A DNA stretch of 64,000 nucleotides from an actinobacterium LLX17 (GTDB taxonomy: Bacteria; Actinomycetota; Actinomycetes; Propionibacteriales; Nocardioidaceae), in assembly GCA_000471045.1 (NCBI GenBank), contig KI301992.1, positions 870,568-934,567 of the forward strand, read 5' to 3'. Of the stretch, positions 9,972 through 18,750 are shown piece after piece; within the stretch, counting starts at the first letter, position 1; each line of letters starts with the position of its first letter. A program made the translations under genes and the position numbers. The notes beneath the pieces were generated by a model. The model saw only the letters and a list, made by a program, of their open reading frames with translations. It had not been told where the DNA came from and searched no databases.

Positions 9972-10981
9972 CAGGCCGCCTCGTCGACGAACACGGGCGC
10001 CGGCTCGTTGCGGTATCGCGAGCGTCGGCCGTCGATCTTGAGCAGCTTCCAGAGACGGCGCGCGACCGGGTTCATCAGCCCGGACTCGTCAGCCAGGGTG
10101 CGCACGTCGGCGAAGATCTCCGAGAGTCGCTCACGCGAGGCCGGGGACTTCCAGTACAGGTCCTTCATGACCGAGCGGGGGATGCCGAACTCGCGGCGGA
10201 AGCTCTTCGGCGGCACCATGATCAGGTCGCAGCCCACGCGCATGATGACGGGGAACGCCAGCGAGGTCAGGAAGCGGTCGACCCGTCCCAGGCGGGCCGC
10301 ACGGCGCTTGACGTACTCATGGGCGAAGGAGATGTGCCGCGACTCCTCGGCCACGTGGATCTGCATGATGCGGGTCATCACCGGCGGCATCTCGTGGCCG
10401 TCACGCAGGATCGCCTTCTGGGTGTGGTCGATGGGCTCCTCGCCGGCCAGGACGCCGATGAAGAAGCCGACCGGCACGACGGAGGCAGCCAGCGGGATGA
10501 GGGCCGACAACGTCCGCACCGCGCGCGGCATGCCCGGCACGTCGATCCCGATGCGGTTGACGGTCTCCTGGAACATCTGGGTGTGGTGGCACTCCTCGGT
10601 CGCCTCATGGGTGAGGTACCGGAACTCCGGTGAACCGTTCCGCAACGAGAAGACGTACTGCATGATCCCGCGGATCAGCAGGTTCTCGAACTGCAGGCCG
10701 ACCTTGAGGATGTTCGCCTGGCGCCACAAGCCGATCTCGATCTGGCGATCGAGCGGGAGTGCCTGGTACCAGGGGTGCCCGCCCAGAGGGTCGGTGCCGG
10801 GCGGCAGGACCCAGCGGGGATCGTCCCGGCGGACCTGGAAGTCGGGGTGCTCCCAGTCGATGTCGACGAACGGGTCGAAGTTGCGCTCGACGGAGGCCAC
10901 CGAGAGCTGGTGCAGCACGGTCGCGTAGTCGGACCGGTTGGCCTCGGCAGAGTCGGTCGCGGCGGGGTGGGTCGCGGTCAT
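9971..10981 (-). CDS. AurF-family diiron oxygenase
   Basis: This 336-residue all-helical protein belongs to the AurF-like diiron oxygenase group, whose founding member oxidises p-aminobenzoate to p-nitrobenzoate. Probable iron ligands are Glu99, Glu130 and His133 (in EECHH), Glu213 and His216 (in EESRHISFAHEY), which form the two ExxH-type motifs of the family. It is directly coupled to an FprB-type reductase and divergent from a MerR regulator across 96 bases with a palindrome, so its expression is likely MerR-controlled. The substrate is not evident; actinobacteria carry many AurF-like proteins of unknown role. Confidence 0.85.
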   Translation of the reverse strand: MTATHPAATDSAEANRSDYATVLHQLSVASVERNFDPFVDIDWEHPDFQVRRDDPRWVLPPGTDPLGGHPWYQALPLDRQIEIGLWRQANILKVGLQFENLLIRGIMQYVFSLRNGSPEFRYLTHEATEECHHTQMFQETVNRIGIDVPGMPRAVRTLSALIPLAASVVPVGFFIGVLAGEEPIDHTQKAILRDGHEMPPVMTRIMQIHVAEESRHISFAHEYVKRRAARLGRVDRFLTSLAFPVIMRVGCDLIMVPPKSFRREFGIPRSVMKDLYWKSPASRERLSEIFADVRTLADESGLMNPVARRLWKLLKIDGRRSRYRNEPAPVFVDEAA

Positions 10982-11011
10982 CTGGCCCTCCAGAACGTGC
11001 CATTGAGCGAT

Positions 11012-11030
11012 GTTACATCGGGAATGTCAC
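11012..11030. promoter_or_regulatory. Candidate MerR operator
   Basis: GTTACATCGGGAATGTCAC is a near-perfect inverted repeat (7-base arms with 6 of 7 matching, 5-base spacer) in the divergent region between the AurF-like gene and the MerR gene. Dyads of this size placed in a promoter spacer are typical MerR sites. Control of one or both genes is inferred. Confidence 0.55.
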
Positions 11031-11077
11031 GATCATCGCACGATGCGGCAGGATGTCAACCATGACCGAGGGGCGCG

Positions 11078-11809
11078 ATGGCTGAGTACCGGATCGACGA
11101 CCTCGCGCGCCGTGTCGGCACCACGGCGCGCAACATCCGCGCCTACCAGCAGCGCGGCCTGCTCCACCCGCCGCGACTGCTCGGACGGGTGGGCGTCTAC
11201 TCCGAGACCCACGTGCGCCGACTGCGGCGCATCCTCTCGCTGCTCAGTCGCGGCTACGACGCCCCGCAGATCCAGGAGCTGCTGGACGCCTGGGACCGGG
11301 GTCTGGACATCGAGTACGTGCTCGACCTCGAGGAGGTCATCACCGAGCCGTGGAGCGTCGAGGACCCGGTGCCGCTGCCTGCCGACGACCTCGCTCACCG
11401 CGTCGGTGATGAACGGACGATCGAGCGCCTGGAGGCACTCGGGTGGCTCGAGCGCACCAGTGACGGTGCGGTGTTCCAGAGCCGCCGCCTGCTGGAGTCC
11501 TTCGAGGAGGCGCACGACCTCGGCTGGTCGCGGGAGGAGCTGGTGGGGCTGTACGAGTCGCTCACCCGCGAGTTCGACGCGGTGGCCGACGACTTCGTCA
11601 GCACGGCGGCCCAGCGGCTGATCGCCGACCGTGGGCCCACCTGGGTGCCGGAGGGTGAGCAGTCCGAGGAGCTCGCCTTCCTCCTCGTGCGGCTGCGACG
11701 CCTCACGTTGACGACCGTGCGAGTCATGCTGGCCGGGGCGCTCGAGCGGCGCACGCGCCAGGAGGTGCAGGCCCATCTCGACCGCGTGGCCCGTGGGCGG
11801 GACGACTGA
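11078..11809 (+). CDS. MerR-family transcriptional regulator
   Basis: This 243-residue protein begins with a MerR winged helix-turn-helix (residues 2-70: YRIDDLARRVGTTARNIRAY, then a QRGLL wing and an ETHVRRLRRI helix). The remaining 170 residues are an acidic, helical region without the metal-binding cysteines of CueR/ZntR-like members. The ATG at 11078 is used because an upstream ATG at 11062 is out of frame and stops after seven codons. It diverges from the AurF-like/fprB operon and probably regulates it. The ligand is unknown. Its stop lies 5 bases from the convergent lexA stop. Confidence 0.85.
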   Translation: MAEYRIDDLARRVGTTARNIRAYQQRGLLHPPRLLGRVGVYSETHVRRLRRILSLLSRGYDAPQIQELLDAWDRGLDIEYVLDLEEVITEPWSVEDPVPLPADDLAHRVGDERTIERLEALGWLERTSDGAVFQSRRLLESFEEAHDLGWSREELVGLYESLTREFDAVADDFVSTAAQRLIADRGPTWVPEGEQSEELAFLLVRLRRLTLTTVRVMLAGALERRTRQEVQAHLDRVARGRDD

Positions 11810-11814
11810 GCCGA

Positions 11815-12591
11815 CTACATGCGGCGCAGGACCGCGGTGACCTTGCCGAGGATGGTGGCGTGCGTGCCGTCGATGGGGGAGTACTGCTCGTTGTGCGGCA
11901 GCAGCCAGACCTGACCGTTCTTGCGCTGGAAGGTCTTGACCGTGGCCTCGCCGTCGAGCATCGCCGCGACGATCTCACCGTTCTCGGCCACCGGCTGCTG
12001 GCGGATGACGACGTAGTCGCCATCGCAGATGGCCGCGTCGATCATCGAGTCGCCGGACACCTCGAGCAGGAAGAGGGTGCCGTCGCCGACGATGGACTTG
12101 GGCAGCGGGAAGACGTCCTCGACGCGCTCCTCGGCCAGGATGGGCCCGCCGGCCGCGATGCGACCGACCACCGGCACGTAGGTGGCGGTGGGCATCGAGT
12201 CGTTGATGCCGGTCTCGTCGACCACCGACTCGGTGGCGCTGCTGACAGCAGCACCGGCGCCCGAGCGCGCACCCTGGCCGTCGGGCAGGAAGATCTCCAT
12301 GGCGCGGGGACGGAACGGATCGCGCCGGATGTAACCCATCTTCTCGAGCTGCTTGAGCTGGTGCGACACCGAAGACGTGCTGTGCAGGCCCACTGCCGCG
12401 CCGACCTCGCGCATGCTGGGCGGGTAGCCGCGGGACGCGACCTCGTCGCGCAGGAACTCCAGGACACGGCGCTGCCGAGCGGTGAGACCCGAGGCGTCGG
12501 GCGGGCCGTCAGGAAGCTCGGTGACGTTGTCGACGGCACTGTCGTCAACGGCGGGGCCGGGTGAGTCGCTGCGGGGCGTGTCGCTGCTCAT
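11815..12591 (-). CDS. lexA: LexA SOS repressor
   Basis: LexA represses DNA-damage genes and cleaves itself when stimulated by RecA filaments. The 258-residue protein has an N-terminal winged helix (about 33-96, [20 protein letters not shown]) and a C-terminal S24 peptidase domain with the Ala147-Gly148 cleavage bond, nucleophile Ser182 in GDSM and general base Lys219. The ATG at 12591 removes an implausible long extension. A LexA box lies 32 bases upstream, consistent with autorepression. The 30-residue acidic N-terminal extension is typical of actinobacterial LexA. Confidence 0.96.
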   Translation of the reverse strand: MSSDTPRSDSPGPAVDDSAVDNVTELPDGPPDASGLTARQRRVLEFLRDEVASRGYPPSMREVGAAVGLHSTSSVSHQLKQLEKMGYIRRDPFRPRAMEIFLPDGQGARSGAGAAVSSATESVVDETGINDSMPTATYVPVVGRIAAGGPILAEERVEDVFPLPKSIVGDGTLFLLEVSGDSMIDAAICDGDYVVIRQQPVAENGEIVAAMLDGEATVKTFQRKNGQVWLLPHNEQYSPIDGTHATILGKVTAVLRRM

Positions 12592-12622
12592 GGGCTCACA
12601 GTAGGACCACCGGAGACCGGAA

Positions 12623-12638
12623 TCAAACATCTGTTCGA
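12623..12638. promoter_or_regulatory. LexA box in the lexA / SDR divergent region
   Basis: TCAAACATCTGTTCGA matches the actinobacterial LexA consensus TCGAAC-N4-GTTCGA at 11 of 12 fixed positions. It is placed to repress lexA and possibly the divergent dehydrogenase gene. Confidence 0.75.
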
Positions 12639-12675
12639 GAGCGTGTCGGGGCGTGTCGGCGATAGGTTGACGCCC

Positions 12676-13494
12676 ATGCCTCGCTCGTTGGTCCGTGCCG
12701 GACGCCCTCGTTCCGCCGTCGTCACCGGAGCCGGGCGGGGGATCGGGCGCGCCGTTGCGGCTGAGCTCGTCGCCCGCGGGTACCTCGTCGTGGTCACCGA
12801 CATCGACGCTGAGGCGGCGCGACTGACGGCCGCGACGATCGGGGCGGCCGACTCCTGCGGTCTCGACGTCACCGATGCCGAGGCGAATCGTGCGGTGGCT
12901 CGGCGGGCCACGGTTCTGGCGCCGCTCGGGGCCTGGGTGTGCAACGCCGGCGTGTTGCAGGAAGGCGCGCTGACGACGCTCTCGGACCGCCAGGTGCGCT
13001 CGCAGGTCGAGGTGAACCTGCTGGGCGTGCTGTGGGGGGTCCGCGCGGCCGCTGACGTCATGCGCGCCGAAGGTGTGGCGGGTGACATCGGCATCGTCGC
13101 GTCGCTCAGTGCGCACGCTCCGGTGCCGGGGCTCGCCACCTACGCGGCAACCAAGGCCGCCGTCCTGTCGCTGGCCACCTCGACGGCGGCAGAGCTGCGC
13201 AGTGATCGCATTCGCGTGCATGCGGTGTGTCCTGACGGCGTGGAAACGGCCATGGTCGGCTCGATGGACCCGTCCGGGGGAGTGCGTTCGGCCCTCGCCG
13301 CCGGCGTGATGTTGACGCCGGAGACGGTCGCCCGCGAGCTGGTCGATCTCTTCGGGCGGCGTCGCGTCTACCGCACGCTGCCGGCTTGGCGCGGCGTGCT
13401 GGCGCGCTCCAGCTCGGTGCTGCCGACGGTGTTCGAGCCGGCCGACCGCGCCATGCGTTGGTGGGGCGCTCGGCGCCTGCGGCGCTCCTCCTGA
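12676..13494 (+). CDS. Short-chain dehydrogenase/reductase
   Basis: This 272-residue oxidoreductase has the cofactor motif TGAGRGIG (17-24), the NAG motif (NAGVL near 100) and the active-site pair Tyr156-x-x-x-Lys160 with a Ser near 143-145, all of the classical SDR family. Asp42 after the second strand (VTDID) suggests NAD preference. Substrate is unknown. It diverges from lexA; the shared LexA box raises the possibility of SOS control, but the box is 38 bases upstream of this start and this is inference. Confidence 0.88.
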   Translation: MPRSLVRAGRPRSAVVTGAGRGIGRAVAAELVARGYLVVVTDIDAEAARLTAATIGAADSCGLDVTDAEANRAVARRATVLAPLGAWVCNAGVLQEGALTTLSDRQVRSQVEVNLLGVLWGVRAAADVMRAEGVAGDIGIVASLSAHAPVPGLATYAATKAAVLSLATSTAAELRSDRIRVHAVCPDGVETAMVGSMDPSGGVRSALAAGVMLTPETVARELVDLFGRRRVYRTLPAWRGVLARSSSVLPTVFEPADRAMRWWGARRLRRSS

Positions 13495-13795
13495 GTCGTT
13501 CGAACGGCTCTTTCGCGTCGCTCGGACCGGTCTCGGTCGGGCGACACGCTGTGCGGCAGATCACAACGCGCGGTGTTTGTGCAGGTCAGAGCGTCGTTGC
13601 GCGTCCGAATGCGGTCCATTCGTAAGTTTGTTCGAACAAGGTCTTCACTTTTGTCCGACCTTCGCCGTACAGTCGTTCGTGTGTTCGATCGAACGCCTGT
13701 TCGTGCCTCTGGAACCCTCCGGATCGGATGACACTCGGGCCGGCGCTCGTGAGAACACACCAACTTCGAACCTCACTTCCCCCATGGAGGTCATC
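13495..13795 (+). promoter_or_regulatory. 301-base non-coding upstream region of the LysM gene with two LexA-like boxes
   Basis: No gene is visible here. At 13689-13704, TCGAACGCCTGTTCGT matches the LexA consensus at 11 of 12 fixed positions. At 13620-13635, TCGTAAGTTTGTTCGA matches the right half fully and the left half with two changes. Both lie 90-180 bases upstream of the LysM gene start. The rest of the region shows no clear structure. Confidence 0.7.
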
Positions 13796-14218
13796 ATGAG
13801 CATCACCCACCTCGAGCTCCCGCTCACCGACGATCATTACGTCACCGATCGCGATGCCCGCGCCGCGCAGCAGCGGCACCTCAGCCTGGTGCCCGCGCCG
13901 ACCGCGGTCTCCGCGCCCCAGGTGCGGCTGACCCGCCGTGGACGGGTCGCCGTCGTGCTGGCCGCCCTGGGCGTCATCGTCGCGCTGATGGTCGTGTTCG
14001 GGTCCGGCACGGCCGCCACCAGCGATGCCGGCACCATCGTCGACACGGCCACCGTGACGGTGCAGCCCGGTCAGACCCTGTGGTCGATCGCGGCCGACGC
14101 CAACCCTGACGGCGACATCCGCGACACGGTCGACGACATCGTTCGCCTCAACGCCCTGGCCGACGGTCAGAGCCTGCAGATGGGCACGCCGCTCGCGGTT
14201 CCCGTCTACGGCGACTGA
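13796..14218 (+). CDS. SOS-controlled membrane-anchored LysM protein (Rv2719c-like)
   Basis: This 140-residue protein has a cytoplasmic N-terminus (1-50), one membrane helix (51-68) and an extracytoplasmic LysM domain (about 86-136, beginning TVTVQPGQTLWSIAADAN) expected to bind peptidoglycan. The ATG at 13796 has ggagg at 13786-13790. Position near lexA and the upstream LexA boxes match the mycobacterial Rv2719c/ChiZ and corynebacterial DivS loci, where the gene is damage-induced and slows division. That role is inferred from synteny. There is no separate hydrolase domain. Confidence 0.8.
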   Translation: MSITHLELPLTDDHYVTDRDARAAQQRHLSLVPAPTAVSAPQVRLTRRGRVAVVLAALGVIVALMVVFGSGTAATSDAGTIVDTATVTVQPGQTLWSIAADANPDGDIRDTVDDIVRLNALADGQSLQMGTPLAVPVYGD

Positions 14219-14279
14219 GCCAGCCCCTGGTGCGTCGGTCCAGCGGTGGGGAAGCCGCGGACTGACGCCTGCGACACCA

Positions 14280-14309
14280 ACACCGTGGTTGCTTCGGCGG
14301 CCACGGTGT
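14280..14309. terminator. Stem-loop terminator between convergent genes
   Basis: ACACCGTGG, a 12-base loop and CCACGGTGT form a perfect 9-base stem between the LysM gene (plus strand) and the PKD protein gene (minus strand). Confidence 0.65.
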
Positions 14310-14343
14310 CGGTGTGTTCGGGGTCTGTGTGGTCAGGGTCGGT

Positions 14344-15021
14344 TCAGGGGTGGACGAGGACCGGGGGAGCCTCGGTCACTCGCAGCGTGGTGGCCGGGCC
14401 CGTGGCGGTGATGGTGCTCGAGAGGTCCTGCCAGTCACCACCGTTGATGCGGTACCGCACGCGATAGGTGACGTCGACGCTCGGCTGAAGAGCCTCCGCC
14501 GAGCGCTGGTACGTGTGGGTGATGTCGGTGTTCGGGTAGGGCCGGCCAGGACCAGTGGTGGTGGCGGTCGTGCCGTCGCCGTGGTTCCAGCGGTAGCTGG
14601 TGGGTGTGGCCTCGACGTCGACGCTCTGACCGAGCAGGGTGACGGTGCGCCGGAAGTCGGCCGGCTGTGTGTGGAAGATCGTCGGAACGTTGACGAGCGT
14701 CTGCCCACCGGGCTGGATCTGGATCGTCAGCGCCGGCAGCCCGAGTTCCCGCACCGCCCGCTCAACGTCCGCCGGCAGCACCGCGTCAGTTGCCGCGACT
14801 GCGATCGCCCGGCATGCCCTCACGGCCCCGTCTTCGTAGAGGCATTCTGTCGGATTCAATGCGGGGGTAGCCGCTGAACCCGAAGGCGCAGGACCGCTCG
14901 GCCTCGGTTTCGCCAGCTCGCCCTCAAGGCGGACTGACTCCCTGTCCGGGTTCGGTGTGACGTCCACCTGCAGATGGAGGCTGGCGCCGAGGATGAGGGC
15001 GACCAGGCCGACGCCCGTCAT
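14344..15021 (-). CDS. Exported PKD-like domain protein
   Basis: This 225-residue protein starts with a hydrophobic signal or anchor (MTGVGLVALILGASLHLQV) and ends in a PKD-like beta-sandwich (about 130-210) with the signature TSYRWNHGDG followed by a HTYQRS strand. A Pro/Ser-rich stretch and two cysteines lie between. The start at 15021 is chosen because it overlaps the upstream lipoprotein stop by 4 bases (ATGA); an alternative Met at 15057 exists. It is co-translated with the lipoprotein, suggesting a shared cell-surface role. The precise function is unknown. Confidence 0.7.
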   Translation of the reverse strand: MTGVGLVALILGASLHLQVDVTPNPDRESVRLEGELAKPRPSGPAPSGSAATPALNPTECLYEDGAVRACRAIAVAATDAVLPADVERAVRELGLPALTIQIQPGGQTLVNVPTIFHTQPADFRRTVTLLGQSVDVEATPTSYRWNHGDGTTATTTGPGRPYPNTDITHTYQRSAEALQPSVDVTYRVRYRINGGDWQDLSSTITATGPATTLRVTEAPPVLVHP

Positions 15022-15569
15022 GCTTGCCGCCCTGCCACATGCTGCACCATTTGCCAACGCGTCCCGTCGTATCCAGCTACGAAAGTCACGTCCTCTTGCA
15101 CCGCAGTGAATGGCGTTGCATCGGTTGATGGGGCGTCGGCGTACTCGCCCTCAGAGATCTCGACCTTGGCAACTATTGCGACGTCCTTGCCGTACGGCTT
15201 GAGTTCCGCCTTCGAAACAGACCGCTCGCCCCCGGTCATCCAGCCGCCAGCATTGTGTCGGGTGGTGTAGATCTCCACGTACGTCTGACATCCCGAGCAG
15301 GTGTCGAGGCTGAGGGCTTGGAGTGGGGCCACGTCGCCGGTGTGGGAGGCGTAGTTCATGACGTCGAGGTAGTGGTCGAGGAACGCGGCGGCGCCCTCGG
15401 CGGAGTTCTCCGTCGCCTGCTCCGGCAGGGGTGGCGGCGACTCGGTGCTGGTGGGCGTGGGTGAGGTCGACGCCGTGCCGTCCGGCTTTTTCGGCACGGG
15501 CTCGTCCGAGCATCCGGCCAAGACCGCCGCGGCCAGTGTGATGGTGCTGATGACAGTGCGTGTTCGCAT
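15018..15569 (-). CDS. DUF6318-like lipoprotein
   Basis: This 183-residue protein begins with a lipoprotein signal peptide (MRTRTVISTITLAAAVLAGC, lipobox LAGC, acylated Cys20) and a Ser/Thr/Pro linker (25-50). The mature domain (about 55-183) contains a CSGC motif and resembles the DUF6318 lipoproteins of actinobacteria, which have an NTF2-like appearance; the family call is from memory of the pattern. It is coupled to the PKD protein gene and should be a substrate of Lgt at 4519-5475. No enzymatic motif is seen. Confidence 0.7.
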   Translation of the reverse strand: MRTRTVISTITLAAAVLAGCSDEPVPKKPDGTASTSPTPTSTESPPPLPEQATENSAEGAAAFLDHYLDVMNYASHTGDVAPLQALSLDTCSGCQTYVEIYTTRHNAGGWMTGGERSVSKAELKPYGKDVAIVAKVEISEGEYADAPSTDATPFTAVQEDVTFVAGYDGTRWQMVQHVAGRQA

Positions 15570-15691
15570 GGATCCCCCGATCGGTGCGGCACCGAAACTA
15601 GCCACTTGCCTGCGAGTTGTCAGCCCGCTGTCCCCAGGATTGGGCGAACCCGCCCAATCGCCGGATGCGCGTCCGACCCACAATGGAACGC

Positions 15692-16387
15692 ATGCGGGTT
15701 CTGGTGGTGGCGGACGAGACCGATCGCGACGGCGGGTACGTCGTCGAGCGGCTCCGTCAGCGGGGCGCGACGATCGATGTCCTCGAGCGCGAGCACCTGG
15801 TCGAGCCCGCCAGCCACGGAGCGTTCGACCTGCTGCTCCTGCTCGGTTCGTACCGCTCGGCCCACGACCCGGCGCACGTGCACGACGTGATGGCCGAGTC
15901 GCAGCTGGTCCGAGACGCACTGGTGGGTGGCACGCCCGTCATGGGCATCTGCTTCGGCGCGCAGCTGATGGCCCGCGCCCTCGGCGGCACGTCGTACGCG
16001 ATGGACGTGCCAGAGGTCGGGTGGCGTCGCGTCGACACCCTCGACGACGTCTTGTGCCCGCGTGGCCCGTGGGGGCAGTTCCACGCCGACACCTTCAGCC
16101 CGCCGCCGACGGCCCGCGTGCTCGGCCACACCTGGTACGGCCCGCAGTGCTTCGTGGACGACTCGCACGGAGCGCGGGCGATCGGTTGGCAGTTCCACCC
16201 CGAGGTCACTCCCGAGGTGTACGCGCGCTGGATCGAGCAGAACGCGGCGGTGGTCCGCGCCGGCGGTGCCGACCCGGACGACCTGATGCGCGAGGCACGG
16301 GCGAACGCGCCCCGGGCACGCACCCGGGCCTTCGCGCTGGTCGACGCCGCGCTGGAGTACCTGATGGTGTCGGCCTCCCCGGTCTGA
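15692..16387 (+). CDS. Class-I glutamine amidotransferase-like protein
   Basis: This 231-residue protein has the triad of GATase1 domains: Cys87 in GICFGAQ, and His and Glu in the FHPE motif near residue 170. Such stand-alone domains release ammonia from glutamine or hydrolyse gamma-glutamyl compounds, and no synthetase partner is adjacent. The start at 15692 (MRVLVVADE) places the first beta strand at the N-terminus; a Met three codons upstream is possible. The target substrate cannot be deduced. Confidence 0.85.
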   Translation: MRVLVVADETDRDGGYVVERLRQRGATIDVLEREHLVEPASHGAFDLLLLLGSYRSAHDPAHVHDVMAESQLVRDALVGGTPVMGICFGAQLMARALGGTSYAMDVPEVGWRRVDTLDDVLCPRGPWGQFHADTFSPPPTARVLGHTWYGPQCFVDDSHGARAIGWQFHPEVTPEVYARWIEQNAAVVRAGGADPDDLMREARANAPRARTRAFALVDAALEYLMVSASPV

Positions 16388-16466
16388 GCGAACCGCCTGA
16401 GTACCAGACAAAACAGTCCGATCGGACTAGTGTGACCGCACCTCCTCCCTCACGAAGGTGCCGATC

Positions 16467-17999
16467 ATGGCTCGACGTTTCCGCACGTCCCGTTCAGTCC
16501 TCGTCTCGATGGCGCTCGCCGTCGCCGTGGCGGTTCCCGCCGGGTCCGCGGCCGCGTCCTCGCCGCCGCCCGAGCCGGGCTCGGTGGCCTACCTCGCCCG
16601 TGACACCCAGAACGTCCTCGACGCGTATGGGCGCATCACGGGTCCGGGCGGTCAGCTGACCAACCCGCGCTACCTCCCGGCGCTCATCAAGACGGCCGGA
16701 CTGACCACCACCTCGCAGCTGCTGACGCAGGTCGCCAACCCCACGCGTCTCGCCCTGACCGCCGGCCAGCTCGTGCCCGGCTGGAGCGTCGGCAACCCGC
16801 TGCGCTCGGGCTGGAACGGCACCCGCGGCGTGATGACGCCGGTCTCGTTCACGAACCGGTACGGCGCACTGCTGCGAGGCACGATGTTCACCCCGAAGCC
16901 GGGCGCCACGGACCCCTACACGGGCGCCGCGCTGGCGGGTCCGTTCCCCGGTGTCGTCATCACGCCGGGCTCGGTGCAGGGGAGTGCGCCGATGTACCAC
17001 TGGGTTGCCCAGGACCTCGCCGAGCGCGGGTACGTCACGTTCGTCTTCGACGTGCAGGGCCAGGGGACCAGCGAGACGCTCCCGCACACCACCGGCTCAC
17101 CGCTCCCGTTCTGCAGCCTCTTCGCGCCGGCGATCCTGGGGGAGCAGACGCCGTGCCCGGGTGTGCCGTTCCAGCAGCCGTCGAACTTCGTGTTCGGCAC
17201 GCAGGACGCCATCGACTTCTTCATGTCGACGCCCGATGCGCCGTACGCGAACGTCGGGGCCGCAGGGGCGAAGGTCAACGCGTTCAACCCCGTCCACGCG
17301 CAGTTCGACCGCTCCGAGGAACCCGATCCGTTCACCCCGGGCCGCACCACGAAGCTCGCCATCATGGGCCACTCGCTCGGCGCCGCCGCCGTCTCGCAGG
17401 TGCAGGGCATCGACGAGCGCGTGGCGACCGTGGTGGCCCTCGACAAGCTCAACGCGTCGCCGGACTCCGGGCTGCCCGACGTCGGTCCGGTGACCCCGGT
17501 GGTGCCCGGCCTCGGGCTCCAAGCGGAGTACGGCTTCACGGTGGCCCCGTACGCCCTGAGCGGCGGCTCGTCGCTCCTGCCGCTGCCGTCGTCGCCGAAT
17601 GCCCTCACCGCCGGGCCCGATCCGATGCGTGAAAAAACCTCGGGCTTCGAGGCCTGGCAGGCGGCCGGCGTCGACAGCATGGTGGTCGTGCCGCGGGCCT
17701 CGACCCACCTGGAGTACACCGACATCCCGCTGGTGCTGCCGGCCAGCCGCTACGGGCAGGCCCTGTCGAGCGCGTACATCCAGGCGTGGCTGGGGCACTA
17801 CCTGAAGCACGAGAGCGCAGAGCCGCTCACCGCCACGAGCTTCCCGTACCTCGAGCCGCAGGGCGGCGGGGTGTGGAAGCCGATCACCCTGCAGCGCGAC
17901 GCGAATCTGAGCTTCTACTACTGCTCGGCCTTTGACGTGGCAGGCGCGGACGGCCGGCTCGTCGACGAGGACGTCACCGACCTCGGCTGCGCCGACTGA
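16467..17999 (+). CDS. Secreted alpha/beta hydrolase
   Basis: This 510-residue protein has a signal peptide (residues 1-30, Arg-rich start then Ala/Val-rich core ending near AAASS) and an alpha/beta-hydrolase domain with nucleophile Ser303 in GHSLGAAA. A likely acid lies near residue 395 and His in the STHLEYTD segment near 414. Two cysteines in the N-terminal half may form a disulphide. The length and an N-terminal 130-residue extension resemble secreted actinobacterial lipases or esterases of unknown substrate. The ATG at 16467 follows aagg about 10 bases upstream. Confidence 0.82.
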   Translation: MARRFRTSRSVLVSMALAVAVAVPAGSAAASSPPPEPGSVAYLARDTQNVLDAYGRITGPGGQLTNPRYLPALIKTAGLTTTSQLLTQVANPTRLALTAGQLVPGWSVGNPLRSGWNGTRGVMTPVSFTNRYGALLRGTMFTPKPGATDPYTGAALAGPFPGVVITPGSVQGSAPMYHWVAQDLAERGYVTFVFDVQGQGTSETLPHTTGSPLPFCSLFAPAILGEQTPCPGVPFQQPSNFVFGTQDAIDFFMSTPDAPYANVGAAGAKVNAFNPVHAQFDRSEEPDPFTPGRTTKLAIMGHSLGAAAVSQVQGIDERVATVVALDKLNASPDSGLPDVGPVTPVVPGLGLQAEYGFTVAPYALSGGSSLLPLPSSPNALTAGPDPMREKTSGFEAWQAAGVDSMVVVPRASTHLEYTDIPLVLPASRYGQALSSAYIQAWLGHYLKHESAEPLTATSFPYLEPQGGGVWKPITLQRDANLSFYYCSAFDVAGADGRLVDEDVTDLGCAD

Positions 18000-18012
18000 C
18001 CCCTGAACACAG

Positions 18013-18049
18013 CAGTCGTCCGGGCCCGCCATGCGGACCCGGACGACTG
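18013..18049. terminator. Bidirectional stem-loop terminator
   Basis: CAGTCGTCCGGG and its perfect complement are separated by a 13-base loop between the convergent hydrolase and dps genes. Confidence 0.8.
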
Positions 18050-18069
18050 TCGTGCGACGTGCTGGGCTG

Positions 18070-18642
18070 TCAGGCCTTGTCGGCCTCGCCGGCCTGAGCG
18101 GCAGCGTCCTGCTCGCTCGTGGCACCGGAGGTGCTGAGCTGGCCGCCGGCGTTCTCGAGGTGAGCGCGGACGAACCAGTGGAACAGCTCGAGCTGGCCGA
18201 GCTGGCCGATGAGCATGTCCTCGGTGACCGGGTCGATCTCGCCGGAGATCTCGACCGCCTTGCGGTGGTCGGCGATGACGCCCTCGTAGACCTGGTCGAG
18301 CGCGCCGAGGTGCTCGTTGGTGGTGGCGCGGCCCAGGGAGTAGTCGTCCCAGGAGCGCTCCTTGACGATGGAGCCGGTCAGGCCGTTGGGGGAGGCGCCG
18401 AGCGTCGCGATGCGCTCAGCGGTCTCGTCGACGGCGTCGCGGACCTCGACGACGTGCGGATCGATCATCTCGTGCACCGCGATGAAGTGCGGGCCGACGA
18501 CGTTCCAGTGCACGTGCTTCAGGACCAGAGCGAGGTCGTTGAGGGCGTGCAGTCGCTCCTGCAGGAGGTTGGCGACCTTCTCACCCTCGGCCTCGGTCAG
18601 GCCGGGGACGGTGTAACGGGCAGGGGTGTTGGAAGTAGGCAT
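18070..18642 (-). CDS. dps: Dps-family ferritin-like DNA-protecting protein
   Basis: Dps forms a 12-subunit cage that oxidises ferrous iron with peroxide and shields DNA. The 190-residue protein shows the Dps ferroxidase signature around residue 43 (LKHVHWNVVGPHFIAVHEM, with His and Asp/Glu ligands) and DxxxERIATLG near 72. A 30-residue Ala/Gln/Ser-rich C-terminal tail extends beyond the core, as in several actinobacterial Dps proteins. It is transcribed away from the region holding the VOC gene. Peroxide control is plausible but no operator was identified. Confidence 0.92.
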   Translation of the reverse strand: MPTSNTPARYTVPGLTEAEGEKVANLLQERLHALNDLALVLKHVHWNVVGPHFIAVHEMIDPHVVEVRDAVDETAERIATLGASPNGLTGSIVKERSWDDYSLGRATTNEHLGALDQVYEGVIADHRKAVEISGEIDPVTEDMLIGQLGQLELFHWFVRAHLENAGGQLSTSGATSEQDAAAQAGEADKA

Positions 18643-18750
18643 ACTCCGACGCTACGACCCTGTGCCGACGAGGCAAGTCGAAAGCGCATCGCCGCAGGTC
18701 AGGGCCTACGTGACGACCCTCACCCGCAGCGGTCCCTCAGGCGCTCGGGC

